Below, one piece after another: positions 26,052 to 35,451 of a DNA stretch of 64,000 nucleotides; the stretch's first letter is position 1; each line of letters begins with the position of its first letter. The translations under genes were made by a program, and so were the position numbers. Location: NCBI GenBank assembly GCA_963972425.1, contig CAXAUF010000003.1:1-64000 (forward strand), in the 5' to 3' direction. Source of the DNA: Algorimicrobium sp002414705 (GTDB lineage Bacteria > Bacteroidota > Bacteroidia > Flavobacteriales > Flavobacteriaceae). Below the pieces are notes generated by a model that worked only from the letters and a program-made list of their open reading frames with translations, searched no databases and was not told the origin of the DNA.

Positions 26052-26680
26052 TATATATCTTTAAGAACATTGATAAGGGTAACAACAGCAACCAATCCTG
26101 TTATAAAACCAATAAGATAATTCATGCTTTTTTGTGACGCTATTTTTCGGTCTTTTATTCTATCAAAAAAAATCATGTAAATATACAAAGCCACAAAAGC
26201 TCCCAAAGTGGCGCCTGCAACATAGGAGGCAATTCCTGAATTATGAAATTTCAGCAGTCCAAAGGAGGCCAAACTAATAGCCACATAAGCTTGAAACGGA
26301 ATAGGAAACACATTAATTGCTGATAAAAACATGCCATGAAAGAACCGACTGGTTTTACTTCTGACATCTACATCCTTTTTTTCTTTTTCTGCGCTTTTGG
26401 CTATAAATAGAAAATATACACTTATTAACGCAAAAATAAACAGAGCTACAACTCTTAAAATTTCTATAACGTTAGGATGATTAGTTAAATAACGCGCAAA
26501 AACTGTTGCAATTAAGGCTTGAAATATAATAACAAAACACGCTCCTAAAGAAAACATAATTCCTCGGGTAGGATTCTCCTTTAAACTTATTTTAGCAGCC
26601 GTCATATTCAACAAACCTGGTGGTAAAGTTGCCAAAAAAGTGGTCAGGAAACTAGTAAAGAAAACAAGTGTTATAGTCAC
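26051..26680 (-). CDS. LysE/RhtB-type membrane exporter
   Basis: This 209-residue protein has about six hydrophobic helices. The N-terminus FFTSFLTTFLATLPPGLLNM matches the LysE/RhtB signature of amino-acid exporters, where PPGP or PPGL sits in the first helix. The substrate is not predictable. The GTG start overlaps the trmB stop as TAGTG, and its own stop overlaps the ATL gene start. Confidence 0.8.
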   Translation of the reverse strand: MTITLVFFTSFLTTFLATLPPGLLNMTAAKISLKENPTRGIMFSLGACFVIIFQALIATVFARYLTNHPNVIEILRVVALFIFALISVYFLFIAKSAEKEKKDVDVRSKTSRFFHGMFLSAINVFPIPFQAYVAISLASFGLLKFHNSGIASYVAGATLGAFVALYIYMIFFDRIKDRKIASQKSMNYLIGFITGLVAVVTLINVLKDI

Positions 26681-27357
26681 TAATTTTTAATTTTAAACCG
26701 AATATACGTAATTGGTTTGTTTTGTTCTAAATATTGGCTCTCGTAAAAGGTTTGAATACTAGTTACTTCCTCTGGACTTCCTTCTTGCTTGTACACATTA
26801 TGATTAGCGTACAAGACTTCATGACCAGCACCATGTAGCAATCCAAGCGTGTAGCCATGCATAAATTCGCTATCGGTTTTTAAATTTACAGCACCATCTG
26901 GCTTTAGTATTGTTTTGTAGCGTGCTAAAAATTCGGCGTTTGTCATTCTGTGTTTGGTTCGCTTATATTTTATTTGTGGATCTGGAAAGGTTATCCAAAT
27001 TTCATCAACTTCATGAGTAGCAAACGCATGATCTATTAATTCTATTTGTGTTCTTAAAAAACCAACATTAGGCATGTTTTCTTCAAGAGCTGTTTTAGCG
27101 CCTTTCCAAAAACGCGCACCTTTTATATCAACACCAATAAAATTTTTATTCGGATATTTTTCTGCCAAAGCAGTTGTATATTCACCCTTACCGCAACCTA
27201 ATTCTAAAACTATTGGATTGTCATTTTTAAAAAAATCGCGGTTCCAATGTCCTTTAAGGTCAAATTTTTTATTTACGAGTTCCTCACGTGTTGGCTGAAC
27301 AACATTCTTAAAAGTCTCGTTTTCGTTAAAACGTCTTAATTTATTTTTACTTCCCAC
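26680..27357 (-). CDS. trmB: tRNA (guanine-46-N7)-methyltransferase
   Basis: This 225-residue protein has the TrmB core: VLELGCGKGEYTTALAEKYP (SAM loop), NFIGVDIKG, IWITFPDPQIKYKRTKHRM and LKTDSEFMHGY. The start is GTG at 27357 (GSKNKLRRFNENETF), which matches the Bacteroidota family N-terminus; no ATG fits. It begins a coupled set with the exporter and ATL genes. Confidence 0.95.
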   Translation of the reverse strand: MGSKNKLRRFNENETFKNVVQPTREELVNKKFDLKGHWNRDFFKNDNPIVLELGCGKGEYTTALAEKYPNKNFIGVDIKGARFWKGAKTALEENMPNVGFLRTQIELIDHAFATHEVDEIWITFPDPQIKYKRTKHRMTNAEFLARYKTILKPDGAVNLKTDSEFMHGYTLGLLHGAGHEVLYANHNVYKQEGSPEEVTSIQTFYESQYLEQNKPITYIRFKIKN

Positions 27358-27423
27358 TATAAATTTAATGATTTACATAAGTTTCGGTAAAATTAAGGAA
27401 ATATGTGGAAGCACATATATGCT

Positions 27424-27431
27424 TACCTTTG
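27424..27431 (+). promoter_or_regulatory. Promoter -7 box of the glycosyltransferase gene
   Basis: TACCTTTG fits TAnnTTTG and ends seven bases before the chosen ATG (27438). The transcript would therefore start at or next to the start codon and have almost no leader. Confidence 0.6.
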
Positions 27432-27437
27432 TTTTTA

Positions 27438-28499
27438 ATGTTAGAAAGCAAAAACATATTAGTTGCACCTTTAAATTGGGGACTTGGTCACGCTACCAGA
27501 TGCATTCCTATAATTAAAGCTTTAATTCGCCAAAAATTCACTCCTATATTGGCTAGTGATGGCGCTGCTCTACTATTATTACAAAATGAATTTCCAGAAC
27601 TCACCTGTTTAGAACTCCCTTCTTACAATATAACGTACTCTAAAAAAGGGAAATATTTTAAATATAAACTGCTAAAGGATTCGCCTAAAATTTTAAAAAA
27701 TATGAAGGTCGAAAAATTAGCAACCAATAAAATAGTAGCGGATTATCAAATTACTGGTATTATTTCAGATAACCGTTTTGGCGTTTATAGCTCTGAAATC
27801 CCTTCCGTTTTCATGACGCATCAATTGCAAGTTTTAAGCGGAAATACAACATGGATTAGTACAAAAATTCATAAAAAAATAATTAATAAATTTAATGAAT
27901 GTTGGGTTCCAGATGCCAGTGGAATCCATAATTTGAGTGGAAAATTGGGTCATGTGGAAACCCCTTTTTCCAACCTAAAATATATTGGTCCTTTAAGTCG
28001 TTTTAGCAAAAAAGTTATTCCTATAAAATATGATATTCTGGTTTTATTATCTGGACCAGAACCACAACGAACTTTTTTAGAAACACGTCTATTTAAGGAA
28101 TTAATAAACTTTAATGGATCTGTTTTACTTGTAAAAGGGCTTGTTGAAAACGAAATAAAAAAGGAAGTAACAAATGGCATAACGGTTTATAACTATCTTA
28201 CAAGTTCACTACTTGAAGAGGCTATTAACGAAAGTGCATTAGTCATTTCAAGATCAGGATATACAACTATTATGGATTTGGTAAAACTGGAAAAACAAGC
28301 CTTTTTCATTCCCACTCCAGGCCAATTTGAACAAGAATATCTAGCAGAACGGCTACAAGAAAATGGCCTAGTTCCTTACTGTAAACAAGACGATTTTAGT
28401 TTAGAAAAACTACAGGTAGCTAAAAATTTTAAAGGGTTAAGCGAGTTAAACTACGAATTGAATTACAACAAATTATTTAGCCTTTTCCATGCTAAATGA
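27438..28499 (+). CDS. MurG-like (GT28/GT1 fold) glycosyltransferase
   Basis: ATG 27438 (MLESKNILVAPLNWGLGHAT) is chosen over an ATG 33 bases upstream, which overlaps the promoter box. The 353-residue protein has a GT-B N-domain with PLNWGLGHATRCIPII and a C-domain with a MurG-like acceptor of the nucleotide sugar (ALVISRSGYTTIMDLVKLEKQAFFI and PGQFEQEYLA). Donor and acceptor are unknown; an envelope glycoconjugate or lipid is likely. The 3' end overlaps the convergent histidine-kinase gene by 27 bases. Confidence 0.8.
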   Translation: MLESKNILVAPLNWGLGHATRCIPIIKALIRQKFTPILASDGAALLLLQNEFPELTCLELPSYNITYSKKGKYFKYKLLKDSPKILKNMKVEKLATNKIVADYQITGIISDNRFGVYSSEIPSVFMTHQLQVLSGNTTWISTKIHKKIINKFNECWVPDASGIHNLSGKLGHVETPFSNLKYIGPLSRFSKKVIPIKYDILVLLSGPEPQRTFLETRLFKELINFNGSVLLVKGLVENEIKKEVTNGITVYNYLTSSLLEEAINESALVISRSGYTTIMDLVKLEKQAFFIPTPGQFEQEYLAERLQENGLVPYCKQDDFSLEKLQVAKNFKGLSELNYELNYNKLFSLFHAK

Positions 28500-29510
28500 A
28501 AACTCACTTCCTACATCGGGTTCGCTTTCTATATAAATACGCTCGTCATGCGCTTCAATAATATGTTTTACAATAGACAAACCTAATCCAGAGCCACCTT
28601 CTTTTCGTGAACCACTTTTGTCTACTCGGTAAAAGCGTTCGAAAATTCTAGATAAATGTTCTTCAGAAATACCTTCTCCATTGTCCGTAACTCGAACAAT
28701 GACTTTATTTTTAATTAAGTTTTCAATACTTACTTCAGTAGTCCCCTTTTCTCTACCGTATTTAATGGAGTTTACCACTAAATTAGTTAAGACTTGCTCT
28801 ATGCGTTCCTTATCAGCATAGACCATAATGGGATTTACATAATCCATATCAAACGTTAACGTGATTTTCTTTTTTGCTGCTTTCATTTCTAACAAATCAA
28901 ACACACTTTTAACCAGCTCAACAATATCAAAAGCCTCTTTGTTTAAACTTAAATCGCCTACCTCTAGTTTGGTAATCATATCTAAATCTTTAACAATATA
29001 AATGAGTCTTTCCACGCCTTTACTGGCACGATGTAAATAACGCTTTGCAATGCGTTTATCGTCAATAGCACCATCTAACAAGGTTAATATATAACCTTGT
29101 ACAGTAAAAAGTGGTGTCTTTAATTCGTGAGACACGTTTCCTAAAAATTCTTTTCGGTATTCCTCCCGAACTTTTAAGGTTTCAATTTCTAACTTTTTAT
29201 CTTTAGCATACTTATCAATTTCTTTGGTAAGCGTTGCCATATCTGTAGTAATAGGCTGTTTGGTTAAAGAAGCGGATTCTAGCAGTGTTAAATCGTCATA
29301 TATTTTTTTTACACGTCTGTATATAAAACGCTCTACACGATATTGAATAATAAGAAATGAAATCAGGCCAAAAAACAGTGCAAACGGAAAAATGAACCAC
29401 GTCATGGCGTTAAGAACATACAAAAAAACACTCAAAAGGAGTGTTAAGGATATGGTGATGAACAGCGATGTTTTTATCGCAAATTTATACGTCTTTTTTA
29501 ATTTTTGCAT
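28473..29510 (-). CDS. PhoR-like sensor histidine kinase
   Basis: This 345-residue protein has two close N-terminal membrane helices with almost no periplasmic loop. A HisKA domain (NVSHELKTPLFTVQGYILTL) and HATPase_c with NLVVNSIKYG, VTDNGEGI and GSGLGLSIV follow. It is smaller than E. coli PhoR and lacks an obvious PAS domain. Its start overlaps the regulator stop (TAATG), so they are a coupled two-component pair. The signal sensed cannot be read; phosphate or envelope status are possible by family. Confidence 0.9.
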   Translation of the reverse strand: MQKLKKTYKFAIKTSLFITISLTLLLSVFLYVLNAMTWFIFPFALFFGLISFLIIQYRVERFIYRRVKKIYDDLTLLESASLTKQPITTDMATLTKEIDKYAKDKKLEIETLKVREEYRKEFLGNVSHELKTPLFTVQGYILTLLDGAIDDKRIAKRYLHRASKGVERLIYIVKDLDMITKLEVGDLSLNKEAFDIVELVKSVFDLLEMKAAKKKITLTFDMDYVNPIMVYADKERIEQVLTNLVVNSIKYGREKGTTEVSIENLIKNKVIVRVTDNGEGISEEHLSRIFERFYRVDKSGSRKEGGSGLGLSIVKHIIEAHDERIYIESEPDVGSEFSFSMEKAK

Positions 29511-30193
29511 TAATCTACAAACTTATAACCAACACCTTTTACGGTTTTAAAAGAATCGTCGCCAATTTTTTCACGGAGTTTTCTAATGTGTACATCTATG
29601 GTACGACCACCTACAATAACTTCATTTCCCCAGACTTTATCTAAAATTTCTTCTCTTTTAAATACTTTTCCAGGTTTGGATGCCAATAAAGATAATAATT
29701 CAAATTCTTTTCTAGGCAAAATTAATTCTTCACCATTTAAAATAATTTTATATTCATCTCTATTAATAACCAAATTGCCAATTTTAACAATAGATTCAGA
29801 AGAAACATCTTCTTTAAAACGACGCAATAAGGATTTCACTTTACTGATTAAAACTTTCGGCTTTATAGGTTTGGTAATATAATCGTCAGCTCCAGCATCA
29901 AATCCAGCAACTTGAGAATAATCTTCACCACGAGCTGTCAAAAACGTTATAACCGTTTCGCTTAAATCTGGTTCTTTACGTAGAAGCTCACAAGCTTCAA
30001 TGCCATCCATTTCAGGCATCATAACATCCATGATTATAAGATGTGGTTTTATTTTTTTTGCCAATTTTACAGCTTTCAATCCATTTTCGGCAGTAAAAAT
30101 TTCATATCCTTCAGAAGACAGATTATAACCAACTATTTCTAAAATATCTGGCTCATCATCAACTAGTAATATTTTGATTTCACGTTTTTTCAT
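29510..30193 (-). CDS. PhoB/OmpR-type response regulator
   Basis: This 227-residue protein has a receiver with LLVDDEPDILE, phosphoacceptor Asp in LIIMDVMMPEMDG, T in FLTARGED, and K in YITKPIKP. A winged-helix output domain follows (LPRKEFELLSLLASKPGKVFKREEILDKVWG, RTIDVHIRKLREKIG). The partner kinase is coupled downstream. Nearest types are PhoB/PhoP of Bacteroidota. Confidence 0.94.
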   Translation of the reverse strand: MKKREIKILLVDDEPDILEIVGYNLSSEGYEIFTAENGLKAVKLAKKIKPHLIIMDVMMPEMDGIEACELLRKEPDLSETVITFLTARGEDYSQVAGFDAGADDYITKPIKPKVLISKVKSLLRRFKEDVSSESIVKIGNLVINRDEYKIILNGEELILPRKEFELLSLLASKPGKVFKREEILDKVWGNEVIVGGRTIDVHIRKLREKIGDDSFKTVKGVGYKFVD

Positions 30194-30569
30194 AAATCAA
30201 TAGGTATTCTATACTGTAAAGATAAAATTTATAAGCTTGTGTAAACATCTAATTTTGTATAAATAACATTAAGGTAACTTTGGAAATAAATAATCCAACA
30301 CTTTCAAAAGGTTGGCAGCTATTATTTTCAATTTACAATATTCTTTGAAAAACACCTACCAGAAACAGATTAAACACATCAAAATTAAACGCAATAATCT
30401 ATAATATTAAGATTAAGGAAGACGCTATTGGCACGACTAGAAAGCTGATTGTTAAATAAGTATTACTCATATTATCTTATTGTAAAAAAGCAATTTATCC
30501 TTTAATATTTATAGATAAAAGATGAATTCTACGTATATTTGTTTTTTAATTCTTATACAATAATCAATT
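30194..30569. other. 376-bp intergenic region between divergent genes
   Basis: No gene is seen. TATATTTG at 30534-30541 fits the Bacteroidota -7 box and lies 29 bases before the T9SS protein gene on the plus strand. The rest is AT-rich and without clear repeats; it must also hold the promoter of the leftward response-regulator operon. Confidence 0.6.
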
Positions 30570-32873
30570 ATGAAGAAAATTTACTTTTTATTATTAATGG
30601 TATTTATCTGTTTTAATTCTTTTTCACAAGGAACTGAAACATTTGAAAACTTTACCGAAACAGGAAGCTCTTATGCAACTGGAACTTTTACTGGAAACGA
30701 TGGTTCAACTTGGAACTACGTTCAATCCAGAGGAGACCAAAGTATTACAGATAAATCTATAATGCTTGGAAAGGACAGAACTCCACAATCAGAAGTTTTT
30801 TCTGGAACTATTTCTGGTGGAATTGGAACAATTAGTTTTAATTATAAAAGAGCATTTTCTACCAATGTTAATCTTAATATTCTTGTAAATGATATTGTTG
30901 TCGGGAATGTTGTCACAACAGATGCAACTGTTCAAAATTCTGGAGCTATAACAGTAAATCAGGCTGGTAATGTCGTTATTAAATTTGTTAACTTAAGTGG
31001 TGGTGGACAGGTTACTATTGACGATATTACATGGACAGGTCTTTCGACTAGTTGTGGTGTAACATTTGGTACTGCTTCATATACTTGTAATGCTAATACT
31101 GTTGGCAACAATAATGATTCAGTAACGATTAATATTCCTTACACAGGTTCTGATGCTGCAATAACTGATGTTACTACAACTTCTGCTGGATCAGTTGGTG
31201 GTGATGATCCTGCTACAGTTGCTAATGGAACAATTACTATTTCAGGTTTATCTGAAGGTGATGCTTGGGATATTGCTTTAGTAGGTGGTGATTGCGGCAT
31301 TATATCTGCTTCTGGCATGGTTGCTTCAGCTGAATGTGACCCAATTCCAACGACTTGTTTTGATTTAAGTAATGGCACTGAACCATTTGAGCTAGTAACT
31401 GTAACGTTAAACAGTAGTGGAAATGAATGGACAAATTCTTCAGGGTCATACAATTTAAATGGCTTTTGTGGTGGTGGATGCCAAGAACCAATTGAAGGTT
31501 GGTTGGTATTTGGACCTTTAGATATGACAGGTGTTTCTGATTTAGCTTTAGCATTTAATGCAACTGAAGCATTTGGCACTACAGATTTAGTAGTAGCATA
31601 TTCTAACGCCTATTCAGGATGCCCTTCTGGAACTTCATGGACAACTGCACAAACAATAACTGATGCAGGTGCTATAAATATTGATTTATCAGCTGCAAGT
31701 GGAACAAACGTTTTTATTGGTATTCAGTATGCTGATGATGGGACAGATGGCTATTCTAATTGGACTTTAACTAATGTAGCGTTAAATGCTTTTGGTTCTT
31801 GCCCAACTTTAGGAGCTAGACCAACGTCTAATTGCGCCGTTTGCGATTTAGCTTTACAGTCTGAAGCTTACGTTTGCTTATCAAATACAGAAGGAACAAA
31901 CAACGATAGTGTTACCATTGAAATCCCCTACACTGGATCTGAAAATAGCCTTACATCTGTTACGACTTCGTCTGCTGGAATTATTTCAGGAGATGATCCA
32001 ATGACAATATCTGATGGAACTATTTTAATTACTGGCTTATCAGAAGGAGATGCTTGGGATTTAACATTAAATGGTGGTGATTGTAATGGCACAACAATTT
32101 CAGGTACAATTCCTGCTACCGCTTGCGATCCAACATTCTTAATCATTAATGAAATTCAAGCTGATCCAGATGCAACTAATGGTGACGCAAATGGTGATGG
32201 AACTGTTAATACAGGTGAAGATGAGTTTATTGAAATATTTAATTCAGGAACAACTCCAATCGACCTAGAAAATTATACAATTTCTGATGCTTCAAGTGTT
32301 CGTCACGTATTCCCTAGCGGAACTATTTTAATGCCAAACACTTTCATTACCGTTTTTGGTGGTGGTACTCCAACAGGAATTAGTTATATCTCTCAAATAT
32401 CTAGTACTGGTAGTTTAGGATTTAATAATAGTGGTGACACAGTTACATTAAAAGATGCTGGCGATATAACAGTTGTTTCTTTAACATACGGAAGCGATGC
32501 TGGAGATAACCAATCTATTGGCCGTAATCCAGATTTTACGGGTGAATTCGTAAAACATTCTACTATCTCTTCAAACCCGGTTTTATTTTCACCAGGTGCA
32601 AAAAATGACGGTACAACCTTATCAACTGAATCATTCTCTACAACTACTTTTAATGTATATCCAAACCCAACAACAAATGGTTTTATAAACATTACAAGTC
32701 CATCTTCTGAAGCTATTTCAGTTAGCGTGTATGATGTATTAGGAAAACAAGTTTTAAACAACAAAACCATTTCTAACAATAGTCTTAATGTTTCTTCATT
32801 AAACTCGGGAATGTATATTTTAAGAATATCTCAAAATGGAAATTCTGTTACTAAAAAGTTAGTAATTAAATAA
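30570..32873 (+). CDS. T9SS-secreted protein with lamin-tail domain
   Basis: This 767-residue protein has a signal peptide (MKKIYFLLLMVFICFNSFSQ), then beta-rich adhesin-like sequence. Two similar modules of about 95 residues (about 161-258 and 422-520) share NNDSVTI, IPYTGS, GDDP and LSEGDAWD. A lamin-tail domain (about 523-640) starts LIINEIQADPD and shows EFIEIFNSG. The end is a type A T9SS sorting tail (about 693-767; FNVYPNPTTNGFINI, LGKQVLN, YILRISQNG). It is predicted to be exported across the outer membrane and attached to the cell surface or released. Function unknown. Confidence 0.88.
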   Translation: MKKIYFLLLMVFICFNSFSQGTETFENFTETGSSYATGTFTGNDGSTWNYVQSRGDQSITDKSIMLGKDRTPQSEVFSGTISGGIGTISFNYKRAFSTNVNLNILVNDIVVGNVVTTDATVQNSGAITVNQAGNVVIKFVNLSGGGQVTIDDITWTGLSTSCGVTFGTASYTCNANTVGNNNDSVTINIPYTGSDAAITDVTTTSAGSVGGDDPATVANGTITISGLSEGDAWDIALVGGDCGIISASGMVASAECDPIPTTCFDLSNGTEPFELVTVTLNSSGNEWTNSSGSYNLNGFCGGGCQEPIEGWLVFGPLDMTGVSDLALAFNATEAFGTTDLVVAYSNAYSGCPSGTSWTTAQTITDAGAINIDLSAASGTNVFIGIQYADDGTDGYSNWTLTNVALNAFGSCPTLGARPTSNCAVCDLALQSEAYVCLSNTEGTNNDSVTIEIPYTGSENSLTSVTTSSAGIISGDDPMTISDGTILITGLSEGDAWDLTLNGGDCNGTTISGTIPATACDPTFLIINEIQADPDATNGDANGDGTVNTGEDEFIEIFNSGTTPIDLENYTISDASSVRHVFPSGTILMPNTFITVFGGGTPTGISYISQISSTGSLGFNNSGDTVTLKDAGDITVVSLTYGSDAGDNQSIGRNPDFTGEFVKHSTISSNPVLFSPGAKNDGTTLSTESFSTTTFNVYPNPTTNGFINITSPSSEAISVSVYDVLGKQVLNNKTISNNSLNVSSLNSGMYILRISQNGNSVTKKLVIK

Positions 32874-32893
32874 TACGCCATTTTAATAATTTT

Positions 32894-32921
32894 AAAAGCG
32901 CTACCAATTGGTAGCGCTTTT
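32894..32921. terminator. Perfect 28-bp palindromic terminator
   Basis: AAAAGCGCTACCAA (32894-32907) is followed by its exact complement, ending in a T run of about seven. It lies 20 bases after the lamin-tail gene and just before the promoter of the LuxE-like gene. Confidence 0.88.
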
Positions 32922-32931
32922 TTATTTTACA

Positions 32932-32939
32932 TACTTTTG
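32932..32939 (+). promoter_or_regulatory. Promoter -7 box of the LuxE-like gene
   Basis: TACTTTTG fits TAnnTTTG and ends six bases before the ATG at 32945. Transcription would begin at or beside the start codon, which suggests a leaderless message. Confidence 0.6.
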
Positions 32940-32944
32940 TCTTC

Positions 32945-33925
32945 ATGATACAACCGTCTGAAATATTTAAAATTAATTCTGCACAAGCATTCGAAAAACA
33001 GGCGCTTGAGATTTTTAAATATCAATTTGAAAACAATTCAGTCTATCGTTCTTTTTGCGATTTATTGTATAAAAATCCGAGTGATATTAAACAAATTGAA
33101 GATATTCCTTTTTTACCGATTCAGTTCTTTAAATCCCATGATGTTATTAGTTCTAACAGTCCTATTCAAAAAACATTTACAAGCTCGGGAACTACTGGAC
33201 AAACCACCAGTAGACATCTGGTAACAGATTTATCCATTTATGAAAAAAGCTTTGAAAAAGGGTTTCATACGTTTTACGGAAATGTAGAAGATTATGTAGT
33301 ACTAGCTTTATTACCTAGTTATTTAGAACGAGAGGGATCCTCATTAATATATATGGCTGATGCGCTCATAAAACAATCCAAACAGCCTGAAAGCGGTTTC
33401 TATTTAAACAATTTAGAAGCACTTAAAAATACCTTACTTAAATTAGAAGTAAGAAACAGGAAAGTTTTACTTATTGGTGTTTCTTTTGCATTACTAGATT
33501 TAGTGGAATATTATCCATTCCAATTGAAAAATACCATCATTATGGAAACAGGTGGTATGAAAGGTAGACGTAAAGAATTAATCCGAAATGAACTTCACAA
33601 CATTCTAAAAAAAGGATTCGGTGTTTCTGAAATACATAGTGAATATGGCATGACTGAACTTTTAAGTCAAGCCTATTCCAATGGAAACGGCATTTTTAAT
33701 TGTCCGCCTTGGATGCATGTTTTAACACGTGATACGGAAGATGCCTTAACAATTCAAAAATCTGGAAAAACGGGTGGATTAAACGTAATAGATTTAGCTA
33801 ATATAAATTCCTGTTCCTTTATTGCGACACAAGATTTAGGAAAAATTCATGAAGATGGCTCTTTTGAAATTATCGGTAGATTCGATAATTCGGATATTCG
33901 TGGCTGTAATTTAATGGCTTTGTAA
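32945..33925 (+). CDS. LuxE/PaaK-like acyl-protein synthetase (adenylate-forming)
   Basis: This 326-residue protein matches the LuxE/acyl-protein synthetase branch of the adenylating superfamily. It has a phosphate loop TFTSSGTTGQTTSRH, then ETGGMKGRRKEL, then EYGMTELLSQAY and a final GRFDNSDIRGCNL. It is shorter than PaaK (about 430) and lacks most of the mobile C-terminal domain. In Bacteroidota such genes are often near surface-polymer or lipid genes. The substrate is unknown. It has its own promoter and a terminator behind. Confidence 0.82.
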   Translation: MIQPSEIFKINSAQAFEKQALEIFKYQFENNSVYRSFCDLLYKNPSDIKQIEDIPFLPIQFFKSHDVISSNSPIQKTFTSSGTTGQTTSRHLVTDLSIYEKSFEKGFHTFYGNVEDYVVLALLPSYLEREGSSLIYMADALIKQSKQPESGFYLNNLEALKNTLLKLEVRNRKVLLIGVSFALLDLVEYYPFQLKNTIIMETGGMKGRRKELIRNELHNILKKGFGVSEIHSEYGMTELLSQAYSNGNGIFNCPPWMHVLTRDTEDALTIQKSGKTGGLNVIDLANINSCSFIATQDLGKIHEDGSFEIIGRFDNSDIRGCNLMAL

Positions 33926-34000
33926 GGAACCGATACTTTTTACGACCAAAATAGCGCTATGAAAAAGAAAGATTTTTTTTTAATTGGTTGATTAGAAAAT

Positions 34001-34030
34001 GAAACGTCCCGAATTACTTCGGGACGTTTC
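34001..34030. terminator. Strong bidirectional terminator between the LuxE-like gene and tyrS
   Basis: GAAACGTCCCGAA (34001-34013) and TTCGGGACGTTTC (34018-34030) form a perfect 13-bp stem with a 4-base loop between convergent genes. Confidence 0.85.
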
Positions 34031-34054
34031 TATTTTATAACAGATATATTTATC

Positions 34055-35362
34055 CTACAAAACCTTTATAATGTAAGTGTTTTTCTTTCCTTTATTAATT
34101 ATGATATAATGGTTATTGATTAAATCATCATTTGAAAGTATATAACTCTCACTAACTTTTTCTTTATTTACTGAAACAGAATTTTCTTTTAACGCACGTC
34201 TGGCTTCACCATTAGAGGCTAAAAAATTTGTTTGCGCAGCTAAAGCGCCAATCATATCTATACCGTTATCAAAATCTGGTCTTGAAATTTCAGCTTGAGG
34301 AACACCTTCAAATACATCTAAAAACGTTTTTTCGTCCAAGGTTTTAATATCAGTTTTAAACGATTTACTAAAGAGAATATTTGATGCTTTTTCAGCATTT
34401 TCAAAATCTGCTTTAGAGTGAACAAATACAGTTACCTCTTCAGCTAAACGTTTTTGAAGCAAACGCAAATGTGGTTCGTCTTGATGCGTTTTAATTAAGG
34501 TATCAATCGTATTTTTATCTAAAAACGTAAATATTTTGATATATTTTTCGGCATCTTCATCCGATGTATTTAACCAAAATTGGTAAAACTTATAAACTGA
34601 AGTCTTATCCGTATCTAACCAAATATTACCACCTTCACTTTTACCAAATTTAGAACCATCAGCTTTTGTTATTAGAGGACAGGTCATAGCATACGCTTTC
34701 GCTTCCTCTCCAACATTCATGCGCCTTACCAGTTCGGTTCCAGTAGTAATATTTCCCCATTGGTCACTTCCGCCCATTTGCAATACACAATTATGGTGTT
34801 TATACAAGTGGTAAAAATCGTAACCTTGAATTAATTGGTAGGTAAATTCTGTAAAAGACATCCCAACGTTGCCGTCATCTCCAGATAATCGTTTTTTAAC
34901 GGAATCCTTCGCCATCATGTAGTTTACGGTAATACGTTTACCAACATCTCTAGCAAAATCAATGAATGAAAAATCTTTCATCCAATCGTAATTATTCACT
35001 AAAACGGGTGCGTTTTCTGCTTTAGAGTCGAAATTTAAAAAACGAGACAAAACAGATTTAATTCCAGCCACATTATGGTTTAATGTCGCTTCATCTAACA
35101 GATTACGCTCATCACTTTTTCCTGAAGGATCACCAATCATACCCGTAGCACCACCAACTAAAGCAATTGGCTTATGACCTGCTTTTTCAAGATGCACCAA
35201 CAATATAATAGGAACTAAACTCCCAATATGAAGCGAATCCGATGTAGGATCAAAGCCAATATAAGCGGTTGTCATTTCTTTAGAAAGTTGTTCTTCAGTT
35301 CCAGGCATGATATCATGTACCATTCCGCGCCATCTTAATTCATCAACAAATGCATTTGCCAT
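34055..35362 (-). CDS. tyrS: Tyrosyl-tRNA synthetase
   Basis: This 435-residue class I synthetase has YIGFDPTSDSLHIGS (HIGS at 45-48), QGYDFYHLY and MGGSDQWGNI for tyrosine and tRNA contacts, and KFGKSEGG as the KMSKS equivalent. An S4-like RNA-binding domain ends the protein (about 370-435). The length is normal. It is divergent from the SDR gene, with starts 90 bases apart, and ends before a strong terminator. Confidence 0.96.
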   Translation of the reverse strand: MANAFVDELRWRGMVHDIMPGTEEQLSKEMTTAYIGFDPTSDSLHIGSLVPIILLVHLEKAGHKPIALVGGATGMIGDPSGKSDERNLLDEATLNHNVAGIKSVLSRFLNFDSKAENAPVLVNNYDWMKDFSFIDFARDVGKRITVNYMMAKDSVKKRLSGDDGNVGMSFTEFTYQLIQGYDFYHLYKHHNCVLQMGGSDQWGNITTGTELVRRMNVGEEAKAYAMTCPLITKADGSKFGKSEGGNIWLDTDKTSVYKFYQFWLNTSDEDAEKYIKIFTFLDKNTIDTLIKTHQDEPHLRLLQKRLAEEVTVFVHSKADFENAEKASNILFSKSFKTDIKTLDEKTFLDVFEGVPQAEISRPDFDNGIDMIGALAAQTNFLASNGEARRALKENSVSVNKEKVSESYILSNDDLINNHYIIINKGKKNTYIIKVL

Positions 35363-35451
35363 TTCGTATACTAATAAAATTAAATAAGCGCAAAGATAAA
35401 AATCAATACATAAACCATTGCGCTTTCTGGATAATTCTTTATTTTGTATGT

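Noticed and set aside
31139..31579. 146-residue antisense frame in the T9SS lamin-tail gene
   Set aside because: It is a Pro/Ser-rich shadow of a Gly/Thr-rich repeat gene, with no start context or domain.
32393..32779. 128-residue antisense frame at the end of the lamin-tail gene
   Set aside because: It is entirely within a real gene with a clear sorting tail; no family is recognised.
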